Positions 12,085-22,598 of a stretch of DNA of 52,577 nucleotides are shown piece after piece. Position numbers and translations under genes: made by a program. Location of the stretch: the NCBI GenBank assembly GCA_004802725.1, contig SGPM01000187.1, positions 1-52,577 on the forward strand, read 5' to 3'. The stretch is from Antrodiella citrinella (Eukaryota > Basidiomycota > Agaricomycetes > Polyporales > Steccherinaceae). The notes under the pieces were generated by a model that saw only the letters and a program-made list of their open reading frames with translations, did no database searches and was not told the origin of the DNA. Each line of letters opens with the position of its first letter. Position 1 is the stretch's first letter.

Positions 12085-13339
12085 TCACGTCTGCGGAGGC
12101 AATACGCGAAGCATATCCTTCCTCGCCAACTCAGGCATACACTGCTCCACGTACCGCCTCACGCTCACCACATTCGTTACACCCGTACAGCTCGCCCCAC
12201 TCAGGTCCATAACCACGCTCGCTAAATCTTTGAGTCTCCCCGCGACCACGACCCTATCCAAACTCTCCAGCGATGCTTCGTGAATGCGCGTATACGTCGT
12301 TTGCTCCGAGTCCGAGTCGGGTATGGGCAGTATTGGACGGAAGAATCCTGTGGCGATGATTGTAAGCGAGCGTAGATATGGCGGGCAGCTGGAGGTGAGG
12401 ATTTCGGACACGTGGGCGGGCGAGATGGATACGGAGGGGTCGAATGTGATGGTAAACGTGAGGAACTGAAGCGAGTGTAGCGTAGAGAGCTGGAGGGAGG
12501 ACCACAAGGATGCGCTATGGGATGCGTGGTATACTGTAACGACTATTAGCTGACGATCCAGACACGGTACAGTGAATACAGGGTTACTCACGAGCTTGAT
12601 CGGTGCGGAAATTCGACAAGTCCAGACGAAGGCGCTTGATGCTCTGCTGTTCGGACAGGTAGGAGCCTAGCGAGGGGACGTGTCTTGGAACGAGAAGACT
12701 AATCTCCAATGTCGAAGGGAATCCATTACTCAACGTCGTTTTGAAGTATTCTAGCATATTCCCCAGGTACGAGACGCCCCGTAGCTTCAAAGTCGAAATT
12801 TGAGCATCACATGGTAGAGGGTAGTACGGGAGGTGAAGGACGTTAGGGAGTTCAGCCTGGACATACAGCTCTCCGATACTGGAGAAGACGGAAAGGATTC
12901 GGGTCCAGTCAGATATGGTGTCGGCTTGACCACCGACATCTGTGAACCGCACGTGCTACAAAGTAAACTTCAAGGCTTCGGACACATCACAATAAGGTCC
13001 AGCGAAGCTGACGTCGCACAACTCCAACGAGATGAGCGATGGGAGTAGACTGAGAATCTCTTGGAGGAGGCGAGAGGGGACCTGGGTAGTGAACCCGTGC
13101 GCTACAGAAGCGGTCAGTTTGATGCGTCGTATGAAGGTATAGATGAAGGGGGAATCGTGGAGGAAAGAAAGGAAGTCTGAGAAACGTCTGCCGTTATGAA
13201 GTGACCGGACACATATCTCTTTGAAGAGATGTATCCGGGTGGCATGGCTCAAGGTACAAGAGGTGAGCGAGCATGCTTGAAGCGACACGGGATCGTTGCT
13301 CAATTGGTCAACGATGTCCCTGAGGATGTCGACGGGCAA
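12085..13339 (-). pseudogene. F-box/LRR-like protein, broken by a nonsense codon
   Basis: The N-terminus reads LPVDILRDIVDQL, then SLQACSLTSCTLSHATRIHLF, an F-box-like pattern. F-box proteins bind Skp1 and recruit substrates to SCF ubiquitin ligases. Leucine-rich strands follow (LLPSLISLELCDVSF; FTDVGG; SSIGELYV). An intron at 12534-12591 (58 nt) joins LDLSNFRTDQA to YHASHSASLWSSLQLS in frame, and the protein ends at 12085. Two defects are visible. There is no in-frame ATG before the F-box: the frame hits a TAA at 13390-13388, and the ATG at 13352 is one base out of frame. An in-frame TAG at 12958-12956 sits between KFTL and HVRFTDVGG with no usable intron around it. A pseudogene is likely; an unannotated 5' exon plus a base error is the alternative. 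Confidence 0.6.
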
Positions 13340-13779
13340 TGAGGGGTTGCATTCTGGATAGTGACCGGTTTCATGATGATGAGGGTTTTATGTAGGGTGT
13401 TGTGTGACTGCGGCGGTAACCCACAGCACGTGCGACATGATAGGAGTTAATGGTCATTTCGAATACATTATCGCTGGGAGAAGGGACGGCGGGCATCTAT
13501 ATTCTAACGCGCGACCATGTATGCGGTGAGACGTAGTCTGGGTGGAAGGATCGCAACGCAAGGAATGAAACTAGATAGGCGGCGGGGACTAGGGGCCGGG
13601 CGGACACGCAACTTGAAACTCCGATTCTATAGGCGCGTCTTCGTCACGAGGAGTGTCACGCTCGAAACGCCTGACTTCCTCAACATGGACGTGTCCCCGT
13701 TCTCATCGACCATGATCTTACCATGTACCACTGGGGCTCGCTGTGTCCATCATCGCGTGACGGACATGTGTTGTTTCAG

Positions 13780-13864
13780 ATGGAACCAGAAGTTGCTCGA
13801 GATTCCGTGCATCAAGGCCGGGCTGGCTGAGCAGGCTCGCGTCAACGCGTTGTTTGGCCATTGA
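13780..13864 (+). pseudogene. relic terminal exon of a glutathione S-transferase
   Basis: After a clean acceptor (TTGTTTCAG, ending 13779) the sequence reads WNQKLLEIPCIKAGLAEQA, then RVNALFGH and stop. The last exon of the intact GST at 14760-15720 reads WHQKLQQIAGIKAGLAERA, then RLNA, with the same intron phase. No other GST exon was recognised upstream, so this is the leftover end of a tandem copy on the same strand about 1 kb before the live gene. Confidence 0.75.
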
Positions 13865-14676
13865 ATACGCAAGGCAGGCGGGAGACTATTTTGATGTGTG
13901 TTTCTGTTATATAGGCATCAATACTTAAATCCATGGCTCTCAACATCATCATGGTACTACGCAGATGATCTAGACACGGGCAAGAGATTCATTCTGATTT
14001 TGTCATACCTCGCTGAGCAAGCTTTTGTAGTCACATTTCTGCTGGTGGGAGGTTGGAGTTGCAGCACGCAGGTGCGCAATTGGCCGGCCGATCAACGTCA
14101 AGTCTGCGACACCTTGAACGTCTTTGAATTTCAAGCATGTCACTCACTACTCCCATGTTTGCGCTCACAAAATGAGTCTTCGCTTAAACATCGATGAACA
14201 TCGTCAATAGAGTCAGCGAGCCGCAGATTCTAATCATGATCACACTAAATCCTGACCAAGCTTTATGATCCAGCTACCTATGGCTCTCAGCATTCATCAT
14301 GCGGCGGCCTCAAGAACTCGTTAGACTGGGGATCATCTTCGATGAATGACATCACGCGTCTACGAATGACAACAATACCTGAGCAGAGCTTGAGCAGAGC
14401 CCGCTTTGATTTGCAATATGCAACGCAAGTTCAACTGATAGCTTGGACTCTAATGAGCAAGACTGATTGATGGTGTGAGGATTTAAGGTGGTTGGATTGG
14501 GCCGCAGCACTGAAGTGAGTAATCCATCAAACGCGCTAAACGTTGGTCCGTCAGCCTGCGACCAGAATGTGACTCTGACTTTCGTCTAGACGTTACGGTG
14601 CCGACAATATGTGTGGACAGGACCAATCACGCAGAATGGGCTGCCAAATTGGTTTTTATACGTGAGGTCAGTGTTG
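13865..14676. other. spacer between GST relic and intact GST
   Basis: No gene is supported. A short similar stretch (ATGGCTCTCA followed by ATCATCATG or ATTCATCATG) occurs at 13933 and again near 14280, but it is too short to call a repeat element. The right end holds the GST promoter. Confidence 0.4.
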
Positions 14677-14684
14677 TATAAAAT
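14677..14684 (+). promoter_or_regulatory. TATA box of the intact GST gene
   Basis: TATAAAAT, 76-83 bases before the ATG at 14760, a normal distance for a fungal TATA promoter with a short leader. Confidence 0.55.
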
Positions 14685-14759
14685 GGACTGGCAAGAGAAT
14701 GCTCACTAGCCTTATAGCTATCTCACTATACAGGACGTTTTCGCTGCCATCTTCCACCT

Positions 14760-15720
14760 ATGTCTCACGGAAAACACTTCACCTTGTACTCGCACAAGGC
14801 TGCTCCTAACGGATGGTGAGTACACCGTCGCGTAGGTGTCAGGATGCTCACCGTCCACGATCTGCAGGAAGCCTGCTTTCCTCCTCAACGAACTTGGACT
14901 CAGCTACGAGACTGTATACCTCGACCTTTTTGTAACCGGAGAACAGAAGAAGCCCGAGTATCTCAAGTTGAACCCCAACGGCCGTGTTCCCACTCTCATC
15001 GACCACAAGAACAATGACCTCACTGTCTGGTATGCACTTCCGAGGTCGCTGGAACGCTCAACATTACAGCTCAGCCCTATATCTCTTTCTCTAGGGAGTC
15101 CGGTGCCATCCTCTTGTACCTCGTTGATAAGTACGACACCGAGAAGAAGTATACGGGCGCTGACGACAAGGGCAAAGCTGAGGTCCTACAATGGCTGTTC
15201 TTCCAAGTGTCTGGACAAGGGTATGTACCGCTCATGTTATTTTATCCGCCCTCCTATCAATGACCCGGATACGACATCTACAGTCCGTACTTCGGTCAAG
15301 CTGCGTGGTTCGCGAACTTTCATCATGAACAACTTCCGTCCGCTATCGAGCGGTACAAGGCTGAAATCAAGCGTGTTTTGGGTGTCTTGGAGTCCGTCCT
15401 CTCCAAGCAAGAGTGGCTCGCCGCTGGAAAATTTACCATTGCCGACTTGGCGTTCGTCTCGTAAGTGGTCACGCTGTCATTGAAGAGGCGATGTCAGTAC
15501 AGCTTACGGCATGAGCAGTTGGAACAACGTTGGTGTTATCGCACAGACTGTAGACTTTGAGACGGATTTTCCTGCTACGTATAAGTGAGTTTTGCCTGGT
15601 TCGATTTCTTTCCCGTTTTGTGTCCTCACTCGAAAACGCGGGTGCAGGTGGCATCAGAAACTGCAGCAGATCGCAGGCATCAAGGCCGGTCTGGCTGAAA
15701 GGGCGCGCCTCAACGCATAA
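14760..15720 (+). CDS. glutathione S-transferase, Ure2p-like class
   Basis: Cytosolic GST that would conjugate glutathione to electrophiles or reduce peroxides. Six exons join in frame: 14760-14815, 14868-15029, 15095-15220, 15284-15460, 15519-15584 and 15648-15720. All introns are 52-65 nt with GT..AG ends, giving 219 residues. The N-terminal thioredoxin-like domain shows FTLYSHKAAPNGWKPAFLL, LNPNGRVPTLID with the conserved proline, and ESGAILLYLVDKY. The all-helical C-terminal domain contains GPYFGQAAWF and the FTIADLAF helix-capping motif. The pattern fits the fungal Ure2p/GTT-type group. No signal or membrane segment is seen. It lies between a relic GST exon (13780-13864) and a decayed GST (16107-16917), a local cluster in which this appears to be the only complete member. 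Confidence 0.93.
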
Positions 15721-16106
15721 TCATGACGAGTGTTGTAGGCGTGTCGGAACCTCGTTAGCTCGAAGACTTGTATCATCTCATGGAGGACGGATCAAGTGAA
15801 ATGTATTTCCTGAACACCGATCTCGAAACAAATGTGATTCCAGCGCGTGTACCTCCAGGACGATGACGATCATATGGGCCACCTATCGGCCAAGATATCG
15901 TCCTCGTTGCGTGACGAGAAGATTGTGTGAAACAATAAGTACGGTATAAAGGATCAAAAAGTTTCCCCCTTTACCTTGTTGCATCCAACCGTTGGCTCCT
16001 CACCTGAACTACTTACCGAAAACCGAAGTGAGTACAAACACTTCATATCGCTTCCAGTGCTCATGCAAGGGTTACGTCCAACTTACTAGACCTTCACCAA
16101 AGCATA
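15721..16106. other. spacer within the GST cluster
   Basis: Holds the 3' end of the intact GST and the presumed promoter of the decayed copy. A minus-strand frame at 15469-15654 overlaps the preceding gene and is judged spurious. A weak TATA-like GTATAAAGG occurs near 15943. Confidence 0.4.
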
Positions 16107-16917
16107 ATGACTGAGTTGATCCTATACGACATTCCTGGAAAGACGCCTGAGACGAAAGCTCGGTCTCCTAGCACACGGAGGACGCGGCACGTCTCCTCTT
16201 GACTCCGATCTTCCACGACAAGCTAACTTCCTCTCTCATTTTCGCACTCAACGTCAAAGGCCTGAAATACAGAACCGAATGGGTTGAATACCCCGACATC
16301 GAAGGCCTTTGCAAGGAACTCGGCGCGGGACCTACCGGCACCCAATCCGACGGATTACTCTCCCCGTCATCTACGACCCTTCCACCTCTTCCACCCGCAC
16401 CGTCGTCGCCGACTCCATCCCGATTGCAGAGTACCTCGACGACACCTACCCGGACACGCCCCGACTCTTCGCGCTGGGCACGCGTGGGCTGCACGCGGCG
16501 TTCCGCTCGGCGTTGGCGGCGGCGTGCAGGGCGGACGACCCGCTGTGGAACTTGATCGTGTTGGGCGCGTGTACGAACTTGAACACCCGGAGCTCGGAAT
16601 TTTTCAGGGGGGCGGATGAGGGCAAGACGTCGGAGGAGATCGCGCCGGAGGGGGAGGTGAGGCAGGGGATACTTGAGGTTTACGAGAAGCAGGTTTTGGT
16701 GCGAATTGCAAGCTGGTACCAGGCGAATGGGAACACGACATTCATTATGGGCGACGACATACCCTCGAATTCGGATATATTGGTCGTGTCACGCTTCATG
16801 TGGGCGAAGCAGACCTTGGGTGCGGACCCGGAGGTGTGAGCCAGGATCGTGTCGGTTGACGGAGGAAGGTGGGGTCGGTTCATGCAAGCATTTGAGACGT
16901 ACACGCAAGTCGTTTGA
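16107..16917 (+). pseudogene. decayed glutathione S-transferase
   Basis: Reads as a GST of a different subgroup from its neighbour. The start at 16107 gives MTELILYDIPGKTPETKA; then come LNVKGLKYRTEWVEYPDIE, ITLPVIYDPST with ADSIPIAEYLDDTYP, and a helical domain ending GGRWGRFMQAFETYTQVV at 16917. Several lesions are visible. The first intron, needed to join ...RRTR to LNVKG, has GCACGT where a GT donor is expected near 16177 and CGC where AG is expected near 16235, although a CTAAC branch site remains. The frame shifts at about 16353 between SDG and ITLPVIYD. TGA at 16837-16839 stands where the frame needs TGG (EV-W-ARIVSV). I infer a recent pseudogene; a sequencing error could explain one lesion but hardly all. 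Confidence 0.8.
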
Positions 16918-17163
16918 TCATCTTTGGCTATCCGAATGTAATTGTGAGTCTTGGAATGTTGGATACATCCTTTGAACACGTATACTGCTTATTGTCTCTG
17001 TCTGCAATGCCGGCATATTAGGATGTGGGCGTTTGTCTGATTGTCAGCCACCATTGTCCTGATTATTTATATCTTGAACCGACCTCCGTGAACTCTGCTT
17101 GTTTGCTGACTACCTCCACCACCGTCTCTACTCTCGTACACGGCACCGAATCCCGGTGGCGCG

Positions 17164-17170
17164 TATATAA
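17164..17170 (+). promoter_or_regulatory. TATA-like element before the DUF7918-type gene
   Basis: TATATAA lies about 170 bases before the first usable ATG (17337). A good donor (GTAAGTGAG) at 17218 suggests that a short 5' exon and an intron lie between them. Confidence 0.4.
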
Positions 17171-17336
17171 TTGCACAATACCTCACAACCCATCCGACAT
17201 CGAACTGTGGCGCACAGGTAAGTGAGAACGTTCCTTCATCATTCAACGCCGTGCAGCTCGACTGACAGGACCACCTATCGCAGTGAGTCTTCTCCCCAGT
17301 AAGTAGGCCTTCTTGTGTACTACAACAGCGGGAACC

Positions 17337-18355
17337 ATGGTCGGCATACGCGGAGTATCAGCGAGGCTGATAGATCCAGACGGGAACTATATGAAGGAGT
17401 ACGCCATGACTGAAGATAATGTGTATGGCATGGACTGCTACGTCTCCGGTCCTGCGGGGCAGGTAAGCTCACTCTCGTCTCTTTTTCACGAGAGAGGCTG
17501 ACAAGTGTCTCGAATGTTTGACCCATATAGCCTTTCAGCATTGAAGTCGATAACTGCGTCGACTTTAGACGGAGCAATGACTATGACTACATCAACTTCA
17601 GAGTCTTCATGGATGGAGACCACGTTGACTCACAAGTCTGTGATGCCGGTGTCGCAGAGGTGATTGACCGCGTGCCATCGTTTGGAGATTCACGAAGGAG
17701 GTTCATGTTCGAGGACTGGAGAACTTCTGGTCAGTGCAAAGCCTCGAGCACGTTCATCCGTTGCTTCGTGCTTATATTTCTTCGCAGATGGCTCTAGATG
17801 TAGGTTCGGTGAGATCGAAGTCCGAGCTCATAGAGTACACTTGACGAGCGTGGAGGCTCGAAAACGAGCAAGGTACGTTGTATTTATATCATGAAGACAT
17901 ACCGGCCTTGTTAGTCTAACGTTCTCTGCTAGCCACAGTGAGGCTGAACTCCCTGGGGTGCAACCTGAACACTCACGGTGCACTGTAACCTATATTGATC
18001 CAGTACAGCGTCCGTTTGCCACCTTGCGCATATTCTACGGCCCAAAATGTGAGCCTGTGTTTCGCTTCTACGCAAGAGTTCGTCCGCTAATCACTATCCT
18101 TGCGTGTATCCAGCACTCCTAGAAGCTCGAGGGTATATCCCGCGCGTCCCACGCACCGAAGCCTTGAGACCGCCCCGTCCGACACTCCTACCAGCAGCTC
18201 GGAGCGACGAAGCGAATTGGCAACAGGATCACGCTCAGGCTACCGAGCCTACCGTGCCGTGCAAACAGGAACCTGCAGAAGAGTCACTGCTCGTCGCTAT
18301 GGACGAGACGTTGCCCTTCTCGTTGCGGGTCCCTTTGTCACGACTCCACCTCTAG
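17337..18355 (+). CDS. DUF7918-like basidiomycete protein
   Basis: Five exons join in frame: 17337-17462, 17531-17729, 17788-17872, 17933-18048 and 18114-18355, separated by introns of 58-68 nt. The first exon reads VSARLIDPDGNYMKEY and CYVSGPAGQ. Then come FSIEVDNC, INFRVFMDGDHVDSQVC, FGEIEVRAHRV, and TLRIFYGPKSLLEARGYIPR. These beta-strand blocks resemble the DUF7918 family of agaricomycetes, whose function is not known to me. The tail is rich in Pro, Glu and Arg and has no recognised fold. No signal peptide or membrane segment is visible. The start is uncertain, because a 5' exon may lie between the TATA-like element at 17164 and 17337. No link to the GST cluster beside it is evident. Confidence 0.65.
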
Positions 18356-20173
18356 TCGTCTCGCCCTCCTGGTGCTTGCTGTCTGGAGTCATCCTCAATG
18401 CGGCAATGCAGCACCCTTGCCTTCCGCCGCTTCTGTCGCGTCAAGACCCAAGCTGGATGGACTGTCCGTCTTTCCTTGCCATTATTCGGTCTCTCTCCGT
18501 ATTATGCCTATTATCACGCACACATCTTTTGTATTTGTAGGGTCCCATGCTATGTTGTTCGTGCCGTTTCTGTCTGTATCCTGCTAGTTATCATTCTACT
18601 TCTCAGCTCCTGTGATGTCGTTGTTCAATCTCTTTGTGTCCAAAGGAAGACGATAGCCATTCCGTACTGCGACACAATCTATCCACCGGACACGAGTCCC
18701 GTCCACAACATTTCGTCTGGACACCGCAAACGTCTCAAAGACGAATGCCATGCTGTCCGAACGATTCACAAAAAAATACGGATGGAGGAAGAAAGACCAC
18801 AAAGAGGGTGCGCAAGACAGGCCACAGCCCAGCTAAAAAAGACCCAACATCCTCTGGCTGCATCGCTGTGTGATGGTCCAGTGAGTGACGAAGCGCGGTA
18901 TGAGATCAACGACAATACGCACTACGTAGGCTCCGGACGACGAGGAGAGGTGGATGCAAATGAAACATGTGCATGGGCGGAAAAAATTGCGACGACAGAT
19001 GAAGAATAGTCTGAATGAAGGTTCGCCGAAGCGAGCTGCGATTTGCACTGAAGGGACAACCCACTGAGATGCGTCGTGTCCTCGTTTGCCAGCATGTAGG
19101 CCGCTTTCCGTCAACTCTGAAGGAGCCCCTCTACACCGGCAGACGAAAACACCTGTGCGCTCCACAAGAAAACAACACACATCGGTCTCACATGTTGGCA
19201 ATCTTGGCTTCGAGGAGCACGGTGAGTTCCAGGGACGAAAAACACCGCATGCATGCTCCTCAAGAGCGCAATACGCACATGGATATCGCGTGAGGCAACG
19301 TTGGCTTTGGGGAGCGCAGTGAATTCCAGTCCGATGAAGATCATTGGAACCATCAAGAGGTACGACCTGGGTTGCATATACCGCGACGCTCCATAACCCC
19401 AACCATAAGGACATCGATTGGTCGTTAGGAGCACGGTACATCCTAGTCCGGGGGTGATGCAGAGACGGAAAAACGACCAGACGATGCTCATTTGGCGCGT
19501 AGACTCAGAGACGTAACTTGGTGGATGCCCTGCTTCTGCGACATGTCTCCCCTCAAGCCCTCCTGGTCGCCCTCGACGTGCACAGAAGGACACGTGTCAT
19601 TGAGCACTTGAGTCGCATTTGCAGCCCACCGTTGGAGGTTTCGGGTATCCGTCGCGAGGTCGACTATCGAGACATGACCCGATGAGAGGTCCAAGTGAGG
19701 CTGGAATGTTCAGACATGGCTTGCTCGCGAATGAGAACACATCAAAGATGTTCTGTGTGTGATGAGCATCGCAGCCTTTCGTCTGTCGTCGTGGCGTGGT
19801 TCAACCAAATCAACGTTCAATTTTGTAGAGCGGAAAGCGTTACATAATGGCGGCGCTATCCAAGTAGCACGCTCAATCTCGAACCACTATCATCATCTTC
19901 AAACAAATATTCCATATATTTTCCTGCGCTGAACATAGGCTTGTATGGGTCCTGTTAAGGTCCTGCAGACTTTGAAAACGGTGGCAAGGCCGAAGGGCGC
20001 CATCGCTGAGCCGATGGCATGTCAGGGGCCCAGGCAAGACGCAACTTTGAAGAAGCTCACTAGGCTTTGGGTGGTGGATCGTTGAAACGTCTCAGATCTA
20101 TACGCCGGTCTTCCGTATGTACTGGAGGCTGATCGCATGAGCGTAGGCTGAACGTACAATTCCAATCCAGATC
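18356..20173. other. no supportable gene
   Basis: About 1.8 kb. Overlapping frames of 60-200 codons occur on both strands (the longest are plus 18398-19009 and minus 18833-19441). Their translations show no domain, no splice logic and poor agreement with each other. I regard them as chance. Confidence 0.45.
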
Positions 20174-21477
20174 ATGGCGTCCGCACGCCTGGTAATCACA
20201 ACACCCGCACTCGAGAAACTTTTCAGAGAGGAGATCTCTGAGCAGTCCTGGGAGTTTGAGGGTAGCCGTGTGGCGACGATGCTTTCGCCCAAAAGCATGA
20301 AGCAAGATGTGTCTCGTCGTGTGGAACAGTTCAAGTTCAACACGCAATGGGGACCCGGACATGGCATGTTTCGTCTCACAGATCACAACTGCGACATCAC
20401 CCGTCCCGAAATATGTGCTGCTATCGCGAAAGCGACCGACTGCATGCCAAAATACTCTCCCGCGGCCGCGTCGTACTACTCCTTTGTCAGGTACGTGAAT
20501 TCTTGCCTCGCAGCCTGTCAAACGGTGCTCCCCGAACTCAAGCAGTCGGACTACTGGTACAACAAGCTGCGTTTCCTCGGGTTCAACAAGACGACTCAGG
20601 ACGCCATCACAGGAGTTGATTCTCTCATTCGCAATAAACTCAAAGCAGGGCAAGTTCCTGTCTTGTATTGGAGCTCTCCGACAACAGACCAACAACGAGA
20701 TGCGACATCGGACAGAAACAAACTTCTCCGACAATGTGCCAGCTCCCTCTCGCATAGTCGACTTGGTACTGGCCTTCAGTTCAATGTCATGCGAGCTATT
20801 CTTCCTGTTGTACCACCGCGGCGGGCTCACGCTGAATACGGGCCTGAACATATCTTTGCCCAAGGCTCAGTGTTCTGTTTGTGAGCTGTTCTTCAGCATC
20901 CTGTTGTGGAAGATGCCTCGCGATGCCGGGTTCGTGGAATCATGCAACGACCATCAGTACGCGCTGCCGGCCCCCTTGGAGCTCTATACGCATCGAGAAA
21001 GTCCTGCATAGTTCTGATAACGTTTGCGGTCGCGCGACGAGGGTGACCTGTATCGTGGTAGGGACGGAAAGCGAACAGAGGATACCCAAGAAATCGGTGC
21101 CGACGTCATGCGGCTCAGATCTAATGCGAAGGTCGCCGAGGATAGCGATGCTGATGCAGCCATCGATGCGACCACGTAGAAAGGCCTTGTTTCCAACAAC
21201 ATCCTTCGAGCATCATCCTTATATTCGTTGGGGGAAATACGAGCCACCGAATAAAGCTGTTGTCAAAACCTCATGGCAAGAGATAAGTAGCCTGTTCAGC
21301 GAGAGCAACATGTTGTCCGCTGTCTCCAGTGGTTTCGGCACCCCCATTCGTATCTGTTCGGGTCTAGTCAGTCACAGCAGCGGGGAGCCCGTTTCGAACT
21401 TGATATATCTACCTGACATTGCAGACGAGAACGAAGTGAAAGCCGCGCACCGGAAATACTTCTGCCACGACTCTTAG
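20174..21477 (+). pseudogene. frameshifted gene, possibly fungal-type (FunK1-like) protein kinase relic
   Basis: The first frame (20174-20884) gives 236 codons beginning MASARLVITTPALEKLF, then WEFEGSRVATMLSPKSMKQD and YYSFVRYVNSCLAA. It loses plausibility after DSLIRNKLKAG near 20650. A second frame (20616-21011) then continues with DNVPAPSRIVDLVLAF, HRGGLTLNTGLNI and ILLWKMPRDAGFVES. A third (to 21477) gives VVKTSWQEISSLFSESNML, then FGTPIRICSGLVSH and stops at YFCHDS. The order and the VVKTSW-like block faintly recall agaricomycete FunK1 kinases, but no catalytic loop is present and I cannot name the family firmly. At least two frame changes without usable introns, plus a missing C-terminal half, point to a pseudogene. 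Confidence 0.4.
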
Positions 21478-21626
21478 CGTGAACCCTCCGTGCCACTCAC
21501 ATATCCCAGTACCAGCGTGAAAGACGTAGTTGTCCCACCGCGATTGACTGTCCAACCTCCCGTCAATTCATGACGTTCACTATCATCATATTCAGTCCCG
21601 ACTAGCCATCCGAGTGAAAAAATATC

Positions 21627-22448
21627 CTATACAATCAGATCAAGCGAATTGACATCTAAATCCGGGGTAAGAACTGCTAGCGCAGCTGTAGTCTTCGGCG
21701 GTACACCACGGAACGACGGTGACGGGGAGGAGCTCTTCGGTAGATGATACATCCAGCAATTATGCACAAACAACAGGTGCTCGAGATGCAGCGTCGGCGG
21801 GAGCTCCTCCGGCGGGCTCGTCCTCCCTCTCGCCGCCTCCTTCGCCCCCTTATCTGCCACTACGTTCCCCTCGATACCTCTATGCCCGGGCACCCACCGA
21901 AACGTCAAGTTCGTATGCGGATGTTTGGCCTGAAGCCGCGACACGGCCCTGTGCAGCTCGTCGAAGAGGTAGTGCCCCGGCTGGGACGTCTGACGCTGCG
22001 GATTGAAGATCGCGCAGAGGTTGTCCGCAGCGATAGATGCCCCGTGTTCCATGCATGTCTCGTCTGCCTGCTGCCTCCACAGTAGCTCTATCCCGAGGAT
22101 GATCGATACGAGATCAGCTTCGTACGGCGTGTACTGCGAGGCGCGGCCCATGTGGTAGTGCAGCATCCGAGGGGAGTTTTCGAGTATGCCGGGGACGTAG
22201 AGGGCGGCAGCGGCACCTATGCCACCGCCTTGACCTGAGCCATCCACGTAGACCCTCACGCCCGGTTTTTCTACCCATACCTTCTCCTCCTCTACACCTG
22301 CTTCTTTGGTCCTGGCTGGTTTGGATACGACGAACTGAGGTTCATAGCGAGGAAAGGGTGAGTTGCAGAGATGCCGACGCCGGTGATTGGAGTGTGCATT
22401 CGCGCGGCATCGTGCTAGTATGGAGGGCGCACAATGTCGATGTTGCAT
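21627..22448 (-). CDS. stand-alone RNase H-like protein (copy 1)
   Basis: Single-exon frame of 273 residues from the ATG at 22448. The RNase H fold is clear: VRVYVDGS (D69), YEADLVSIILGIELL (acidic position D112), ASIAADN (D142), FRWVPGHRGIEGN and ADKGAKEAARG (D199). RNase H cleaves RNA in RNA-DNA hybrids. The third block fits the RNase H domain of Tad-type LINE retroelements, where the second acidic residue is normally Glu (AEL); here it is Asp (ADL). No reverse transcriptase or endonuclease domain lies on either side. The arginine-rich N-terminus could be a targeting signal, but that is a guess. Either a domesticated domain or a surviving retroelement fragment. The frame is intact. Confidence 0.75.
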   Translation of the reverse strand: MQHRHCAPSILARCRANAHSNHRRRHLCNSPFPRYEPQFVVSKPARTKEAGVEEEKVWVEKPGVRVYVDGSGQGGGIGAAAALYVPGILENSPRMLHYHMGRASQYTPYEADLVSIILGIELLWRQQADETCMEHGASIAADNLCAIFNPQRQTSQPGHYLFDELHRAVSRLQAKHPHTNLTFRWVPGHRGIEGNVVADKGAKEAARGRTSPPEELPPTLHLEHLLFVHNCWMYHLPKSSSPSPSFRGVPPKTTAALAVLTPDLDVNSLDLIV

Positions 22449-22598
22449 CTAGAGCAGGAACGAGAACAAGAGACGAGGGGATGGTGGGACTCAGTGGCAT
22501 GTTCAGATAATGACAATCAGGTCGAAGAACAACAACGTTGGCACAACGCGGAAACCCCTCACGTCATCACCATTGGAATAGTATGCTAACATCGTACA

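Noticed and set aside
12945..12976. A 13-nt intron (GTTTACTTTGTAG) that would remove the internal TAG of the F-box gene
   Set aside because: Far shorter than any intron in the window (47 nt or more), so it was not accepted as real splicing.
18398..19441. Two overlapping opposite-strand frames of about 200 codons
   Set aside because: Compositions are irregular, neither has motifs, and they overlap each other; probably chance.
20060..20863. Minus-strand frame of 267 codons
   Set aside because: It is antisense to a better plus-strand frame and its translation lacks any motif.
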